Source: Welwitschia mirabilis (taxonomy: Eukaryota; Gnetophyta; Gnetopsida; Welwitschiales). From it: a stretch of DNA of 64,000 nt. The stretch covers positions 210,796,537-210,860,536 of the forward strand of contig JBOZIK010000001.1 of the NCBI GenBank assembly GCA_051453625.1, in the 5' to 3' direction. This document shows positions 57,990-64,000 of the stretch, in pieces. Numbering within the stretch: position 1 is the stretch's first letter; each line of letters begins with the position of its first letter. The translations under genes were made by a program, and so were the position numbers. The notes beneath the pieces were generated by a model, which searched no databases, was not told the DNA's origin, and saw only the letters and a program-made list of their open reading frames with translations.

Positions 57990-58300
57990 ATTTGATTTCC
58001 ATAGTGTGGAGGATTCTTCTAAATTTGGATGATAAGATGCTAATGAAGCTATTAATGACTTTTTTTTAAGTATTTTATAAGGTGCTAGAATTCAAATGAA
58101 TGTTCATCCAGTGGATTTTTTCCGAAGCAGAGGCATTGGAATTCCACCATTTGGTCTTCTATAAAGTCTTATGGGATGAATTTATTTTTAAATTCCTCTA
58201 AAAATGCACTCCATGGTATTTGTTGGGAATGTTTTTATGGGCATCTGGACCACCCTTCCTATGCATTTCCTATAAGAAAGGTAGTGGTGTATGCACATCA
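57990..58300 (-). pseudogene. gypsy gag remnant, element E2
   Basis: The minus strand encodes FLEEFKNKFIP, DFIEDQMVEFQCLCFGKN and PLDEHSFEF. This corresponds segment by segment to E1 gag (FKKKFIP, DFIKDLMVEFQCLRLHKH, SLDEH). Stops are present. It lies close to the 3' LTR, leaving little room for pol. Confidence 0.75.
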
Positions 58301-58363
58301 TTATTCTAGTGGAACATTTTGAAGGTCAAAGTAGTTTTCTATTTGCTAAATCTAGGAAATGGA

Positions 58364-58987
58364 TTCTTCACTTATCCCTTCTTTGCCTTCATATGTTTTT
58401 AGGAGTATAACTTTGGCAATCTTCTCTCCTTCCCATTATTNNNNNNNNNNNNNNNNNNNNNNNNNNNNNNNNNNNNNNNNNNNNNNNNNNNNNNNNNNNN
58501 NNNNNNNNNNNNNNNNNNNNNNNNNNNNNNNNNNNNNNNNNNNNNNNNNNNNNNNNNNNNNNNNNNNNNNNNNNNNNNNNNNNNNNNNNNNNNNNNNNNN
58601 NNNNNNNNNNNNNNNNNNNNNNNNNNNNNNNNNNNNNNNNNNNNNNNNNNNNNNNNNNNNNNNNNNNNNNNNNNNNNNNNNNNNNNNNNNNNNNNNNNNN
58701 NNNNNNNNNNNNNNNNNNNNNNNNNNNNNNNNNNNNNNNNNNNNNNNNNNNNNNNNNNNNNNNNNNNNNNNNNNNNNNNNNNNNNNNNNNNNNNNNNNNN
58801 NNNNNNNNNNNNNNNNNNNNNNNNNNNNNNNNNNNNNNNNNNNNNNNNNNNNNNNNNNNNNNNNNNNNNNNNNNNNNNNNNNNNNNNNNNNNNNNNNNNN
58901 NNNNNNNNNNTTCTTCACTTATCCCTTCTTTGCCTTCATATGTTTTTAGGAGTATAACTTTGGCAATCTTCTCTCCTTCCCATTATT
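58364..58987. other. 470-N gap with identical 77-bp flanks
   Basis: 58364-58440 and 58911-58987 read the same (TTCTTCACTTATCCCTTCTT ... CTCCTTCCCATTATT), with N at 58441-58910. This is most easily explained by contig ends that overlap but were not merged. Confidence 0.95.
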
Positions 58988-59559
58988 TTGCACTAGAGTT
59001 ATTTTCTTAATTTGATAGAAAGGCTTGGAGATTCACCTCTGTGTTTAGTAGTCTGATCTAGATCTTATAAATGATAGTCACACTAGTTGGAGTATGTTGT
59101 CATGATGTAGATGGTTTTCTTTGGATTTTTTTAGATTTTATTTGATTGGTTTTTCTTCCAGGTGAGAAACAAGGTTATTGATCTTAGTGGTAAAAAGTTC
59201 ATTTTTTAAGTAAATTTGATCAAGTTAGGTCTATTTCATCCATTCACTCAATGTGACATAATGCGATAGTTAGTCTAAGTCCTCCTAAATTCATATATTC
59301 TCCTTTTTTACTTTTTATTATGATAGAAGTCTACTCTTTTTATGGTGGGCATTATGTTGTTTTATAATGTTGTTGCAATAGTTAGGTATCTATACTAAAA
59401 TGTGATTAGAAAAATAGTTAGAAAAGCAGTTTGAAAATTGTCATAACATCCCTTGATGATGTGGTTCTCATTAATGGTAATTATCAAAGAGATGTATTAC
59501 TGGCATTCCAAGTGCAATTTTGAATGATACACAAGTTTCAAGATCAAACTACAACATTA

Positions 59560-60545
59560 TATCTAAGTGTGATGTCAAACAGACAAGTACAATGTCAGAC
59601 ATACAAGTGTAATGTCAGGTACCTAAGTATGATGTCAGGGTTTTTTAGCAAAGCAAGTATGGATGAGGTGATAATGATCAGAGTCAATCGAAGGTGCTAG
59701 GGCCTCACAAGGTAAGTGAAACATCTAGCATCCAAGTGCAACATTGAAAATCTAACTGCAATATCAGAGAGCTCTATCACATGAAAAATGAGGTACAATG
59801 GGCTATGCCGAGGGTGAACTAGAGGTGTGGAAGCCTGCATAAGAAAGTATAACATTAAGCACTTAAGTATAACATCAAGAATTTAAGTGCAACATCAGAC
59901 ATCTAAGTGTGATATCGAACCTTCTTCCAAGGGCAATTCTAGAATGGAATGCAAAGTATCAGGATATTGCAACATGTGTTAGAGTGTTACAGGAGGTGTT
60001 GAAGTGTTGCAAAGTTAAGTGTGACATTAGACATTTAAGTATAATTTTGAGCACCCAAGTATAATGTCTAACACTCAAGTTTAATGTTAAAACCTAAAGT
60101 ATGATGTTAAGCCTTCTTCATAGAGCAAGCTTGAGTAAGGCAATAAGTGTCATATATGAATAGAAGATGTTAGAGCATTATGGAACTAAGCACAATTTTG
60201 AACACTCAAATGCGACATCAGACACCCAAGTATAACATTAGACATTTCTCATAAAGAAGGCTTGAGTAAGGTATAAAGTATCAAAGTTAAATAAAAGCTA
60301 TTGGAGCATCGTAAATCAAGTGCAACATCAAACCTTCAAGTGTGATTTTAGGCACTTAAGTATGATATCAGACACCTAAATATGACATCAAAGCTTTTAT
60401 CATGGAATAGGCCACAATAGAATGGGTAGTGCTAGAGTCAAGTAGAAGGTTTTAGAGTTTTGCAGCACTAAGTATAACATTAGGCATCCAAGTGTGATGC
60501 CAAACATATAAGTACAATGTAAAATACTAAAATGCAACATTGGCC
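59560..60545. repeat. 20-bp minisatellite with higher-order blocks, leader of element E2
   Basis: Units like AAGTGTGATGTCAGACATCC in groups of about three to five. Groups are separated by roughly 80-100-bp spacers (for example those containing GGGCAATTCTAGAATGG, GAGCAAGCTTGAGTAAGG, GAATAGGCCACAATAGAATGG). About six such blocks are seen. It is the reverse complement of the E1 array, matching the opposite orientation of the two elements. Confidence 0.9.
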
Positions 60546-60739
60546 TCATGAAGTATGACATCATCATAGATTCTAGTGATAGTATCTAACTATAGTTTCT
60601 AATTATTATTTCTTCCATTTAACCCTAAATTAACTAGTAATCTAACCATGTAAGAGTAGAAGGCATTGTTTTGAATGTCATATGGACCTTGAAGAAATTA
60701 ACTCCTTGGATTGATAAGATAGTAATTTACCATTTTCAT

Positions 60740-60752
60740 GGATCTGATACTA
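60740..60752 (-). promoter_or_regulatory. primer-binding site of element E2
   Basis: The minus strand reads TAGTATCAGATCC, two changes from TGGTATCAGAGCC. Confidence 0.85.
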
Positions 60753-60754
60753 AA

Positions 60755-61152
60755 TGCAATGTTTCATTTTACTATTTTTTGAATTATATAAATATTATAT
60801 TAGGATTAATAATAATAACAAGGAATAATTTTAAAAAAGGTAGACTTTATTATTAATAATAGTAGATTACATTTCTTACCATTAGCCAACAGCTTTGAAC
60901 TAGTGGTCAATGGTAAAAACATAGACTATGATCTGAGTCCTCCTTCTAGGATCCTTGGGGATCATCTAAGATTATTGTTGTTTACATTCATCAAGTCTAT
61001 CCACCCCTACCTAATGTCATAGGCTTTTATAGCATAAATGAAAGGGCATAGTTTTACATGTTTGGGTCACACCCATTCATAATAACTCATAATTTAAGTT
61101 CATTTAATATCTTAATACAATTCTTCACAAATAGTAAATTTGAAACATTATA
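60755..61152 (-). repeat. 5' LTR of element E2 (398 bp)
   Basis: Starts TGCAATGTTTC and ends GAAACATTATA, decayed forms of the 11-bp terminal inverted repeats of the partner LTR. Confidence 0.9.
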
Positions 61153-61157
61153 AAAAT

Positions 61158-61930
61158 GTGGTATTAAATCTCTTTTCAATACTTGAGTACGGATTGAATC
61201 CATTAAAATGATATCAAAATGATAGAGTAATGTTAGTATTTGAGTTTGAAAACTAAGGGGAATCTTCATAGGTGCACTTGGATTGGTTGAAGACTAGGGA
61301 GTTATCAAAACCACTCTATTTCTACATGTGTTTCATGATAAAAATGGCAAAATTGTCTTATAGCACTATAATATCACTTTACTCTTAGAATTGATGCCAT
61401 AATGTCATATGTAGTATGAGATATAACCACTTAAATTCCTAAAAATAAAGTTAATTTAATTTTATCTTTTAAGGCTTATAATACATAAAATCATCAAATT
61501 AAACTGAAAAATGATTGTAAATATGCAAACAATAGCTTCGAGAATGCAATTTTCCAAGGCACTGATTCTTAAAAGGATTTGATATCATTCAACATCATGC
61601 ATATAGTATCAAGATGAGTCAAAATATTTACATTAGTAAGAGGATAATATGTCATGATGGAAAAAAACTATGAATAATTTATAGAGATTCTACATTAAAG
61701 TAGTCTCCCATGATCCATAGTTTTATCCTTGATCTAAGATCCTCAAGTTAGATCATAATGTATTATTTTATGCTCATTAGATGTCTAAGATCTTTGTCAC
61801 TTGAAAAGTGCAAACATACCTCTATCTATAGTATTAAATTTTAAAAATTAATGCAAAATAATAAAAATTAATACCTTATTTTATCAAAAATTTAAGATTC
61901 ATCATATATCATGGCTTCTCTTATAAATCT
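61158..61930. other. AT-rich DNA, possibly remains of the Athila-like pol
   Basis: It lies downstream of RNase H on the minus strand, where integrase would be expected, but no IN motif could be recognised. The 60-residue frame at 61087-61269 overlaps the LTR end and has no motif. Confidence 0.4.
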
Positions 61931-64000
61931 AGAAGTTGCTTATTTGAAAATCTCATTTATGGGTACTAATTTTGTAGACAAATATGATTAGCTTTAATAT
62001 GAGATAAACAATCAACTAGTACATTTTTCAAACCTTTGTTATCTTTAATTTTAAGATCAACCTTTTGTATGAGAATTTCTTCTTATATATGAGGTACAGT
62101 GATTAATAAAGATAATGATTTTTTCACTTATAACATGTGACCTAAATTTTCCAAAGACAAGAGCTAGTAATAATATGTATTTACTAGTTGTCATATAATT
62201 TAATTAAGAATCTTGTAATGTTTTACTTTCATAGTAAATAACACGTTATTTATCATCTCTTATTTATCCTAAAAATACTTTTAGTATATAGTTACTTTCA
62301 TTATGTAGTAGCTCAAAAGGAAAAGATCAATCAAGAGGTTCTAATATAGAAGATGAAGTAAAAATAAATTTTAGTATTTTTAATAGAATCTATTCATTAA
62401 GGAAACCAATCAAAAGGTGCATATTTAGTAAGAAGATTAGTAAAGGGTTTTAAATTTTTGAAAGCTCTTGAATAAATCTATTATAATGTTTATAATGCTT
62501 AAGAAATAAATCTAATATTCTTGATGCTTATAGAAAAGGGAAAATAAGTGAAAACTTAAATTGTAGTAGTGTTTATTTCTATCCATTCTTATAAATTACA
62601 TGTTCCAAAATAATATCTTTTGTAATCATAAAATGATATTTCTCTCAATAAATAACAATATTTTTCTCCTCAGAATATGCAAGAATAAGTTTTAGATGAT
62701 GTAAGTAATATTCAAAATTTTCACTAAAGATGGAAAAATAATCTAAGAAGACTTCTATAAATTCTTCAATCATATCAAATAATATGCTCATAATGCACTA
62801 TTGAAAGGTACTTGGAGATTTTCTTAAGCCAAAATATATAAATTTATGGGAAAAGATTGTAAAGGAGTATGTATAAGTAGTCTTTATTAATCTTTAAGAG
62901 TAGCTTCTATTTGGTTATATCTTGAATACCCAATTAAGAAAGAGTAATACTTGTGACTTATTAGTTTTTTCGAATTGTGTTCTATAAAGAATAAAGAAAC
63001 ATAGTCCTTACAATTCATGAAGTTGTGTTTTCTATAGTTAATGCACATTTCCCATCTTACTTTTACTCTAGTTGGAATTAGTTCATTATCTTCATTTTTA
63101 ACTATAGTAATTCTAGACTTTTTAGGAATACATTCTATAGAAATTATAGATAATACCAACATTTAGTAACTTAAGGAAACCTTTCATTAATATGTCATTT
63201 ATATGTATATTATGTTTACACTAAGGCTTTCTATTAGACTCAATGGATTGATGCATTTTAAATTGAAGATACTCTGTTCTATAGCCCTTTTATGTCATTT
63301 GTAAATAAAAACCATGTTTTTGTTTTGAGAAGTTAAAAATTTTGAAAGATTACTATAGGATAGAAATTATCATCTTCTAAAAAATTATATTTTATGTCCT
63401 AAGGAAGATGTTTAATTTTAATAGTAGGAACACACTCTTTACTAAAAATTTATTTCTATAATATACATGGTAAAGATTAGATGTTCTCTTTCTATCTTGA
63501 TGGCTTATGATTCAAATTATTTTAAATGAACAATGATAATTATTATGAGGTTTACATAATATATTACCTTATAAGAATAATAAAGAATTAAGAATTTTAC
63601 CTTTATTTACTTTAATTAAATCAAAATATTCTACGTCATCCATATAGTTCCTTTCCATGATGTTAAAAGCTTGTATCTTTGTCATGTTTTCAAATGACTA
63701 TTTCACTACTCTATTGTTGTAATTGATTAAAGAGTTAAACCCAGATAGGAATGGTATTTCTAAGAAAAGCTAAAATCACTTTGAATGATCTTCCATCTCT
63801 AAAACTATGAACTTAGTTAGTTAATAAAACTTATCAAATTGCATCACAACATATTCTACTATGCCTTTGGAAATTTTAATTGAGTGGTTAATGAATAGCA
63901 AAGTTATACTAGTTTTATTTAGCCATTTCAACCCAAGTTATTCACATAATGTGTATGACATTAGGTTCACTCCAGTATAACTATAATAATGATTTATTAA
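61930..64000 (-). pseudogene. Athila/Tat-like gypsy PR-RT-RNase H, truncated by window edge
   Basis: Minus strand from the right edge: protease body (ITLLFINHSIKISKGIVEYV, near 63780-63960) with the active-site region already degraded at the edge; VILAFLRN (like ILGRPFL); NMTKIQAFNI. RT begins near 63240 (FLKLLNVGIIY), then the 91-residue frame 62887-63162 with VKNEDNELIPTRVKVRWEMC and NYRKHNF, the Athila-type NELIPTRxxxGWRVCIDYRKLN. Near 62770, FDMIEEFIEVFLDYFSIF has LDYF for the catalytic MDDF. RNase H (FTNLLTKYAPFDW, LNYMTTSKYILLLALVFGKF) lies at 61930-62560. Dead; gag lies beyond the window. Confidence 0.88.

Larger units (their letters stand above)
57180..61152 (-). mobile_element. Ty3/gypsy element E2, gag-only, with both LTRs
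   Basis: Complete minus-strand unit: 3' LTR 57180-57581, PPT, gag remnant about 57990-58300, gap, minisatellite leader 59560-60545, PBS 60740-60752, 5' LTR 60755-61152. Flanked by GAAAT (57175-57179) and AAAAT (61153-61157), a TSD with one G/A difference. Nothing of PR, RT or IN was seen, although a 470-N gap (58441-58910) is present. Same family as E1. Confidence 0.85.

Noticed and set aside
1-64000. tRNA, rRNA, riboswitch or bacterial-type operon features
   Set aside because: None seen; the window is plant nuclear repeat DNA and the tRNA-like words found are retrotransposon primer-binding sites.

Overview
This is gene-poor, repeat-dense plant nuclear DNA. The evidence is a set of mutually nested plant-type LTR retrotransposons (Ty1/copia including Sirevirus-like elements, Ty3/gypsy including an Athila/Tat-like one, and a LARD-like element with LTRs over 4.2 kb), a 5'-truncated plant LINE-1, long CT microsatellites, very low GC and almost no CpG. 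The species cannot be named from the sequence. Nearly every element carries stops, frameshifts and C-to-T type changes even in primer-binding sites (PBS), as expected of old, methylated, inactive heterochromatin. No intact host gene, tRNA, rRNA or CRISPR array was seen.

Layout. 1-2590: minus-strand copia element cut by the window edge (IN, pre-IN, PR, gag, PBS, 5' LTR). 2591-5552: unassigned AT-rich DNA, a CT microsatellite and a degenerate repeat running into a gap. About 6.0-14.6 kb: minus-strand Sirevirus-like element with about 1.5-kb LTRs, gag and PR, most of IN and RT deleted, and an extra serine-rich ORF remnant between RNase H and the 3' LTR. 14.6-16.4 kb: LTR-promoter-like sequence. 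16.4-22.2 kb: minus-strand copia element (RT, IN, gag, PBS), interrupted by a LINE-1 with a perfect 16-bp target-site duplication (TSD). 22.9-36 kb: another minus-strand copia element, split by a 9.7-kb plus-strand LARD-like gypsy derivative (23667-33399) with giant LTRs and only about 0.6 kb inside. 37.7-39.3 kb: Athila-like gag-PR fragment and an LTR end. 39.6-40.2 kb: unrecognised coding-like stretch. 40.2-41.2 kb: GC-rich, CpG-retaining island, the compositional outlier and best candidate for something non-repeat. 41.3-42.4 kb: tandem repeat of about 340 bp. 42.4-55.4 kb: plus-strand gypsy element whose long leader holds an antisense ORF and a 1-kb minisatellite, followed by gag and PR. 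Its antisense ORF is split by a second minus-strand Sirevirus-like element (44114-51015, perfect 5-bp TSD) that carries a near-continuous Transposase_32-like ORF but no IN/RT. 57180-61152: a minus-strand, gag-only relative of the same gypsy family with both LTRs, PBS, PPT (polypurine tract) and the same kind of minisatellite leader. 61.9-64 kb: Athila-like PR-RT-RNase H on the minus strand, cut by the window end.

The parts do not form a pathway; they record successive insertions. Several elements have gag (some also PR) but no RT/IN, so if mobile they would have depended on other elements' enzymes. Several assembly gaps have near-identical sequence on both sides, so local copy number around gaps should not be trusted.
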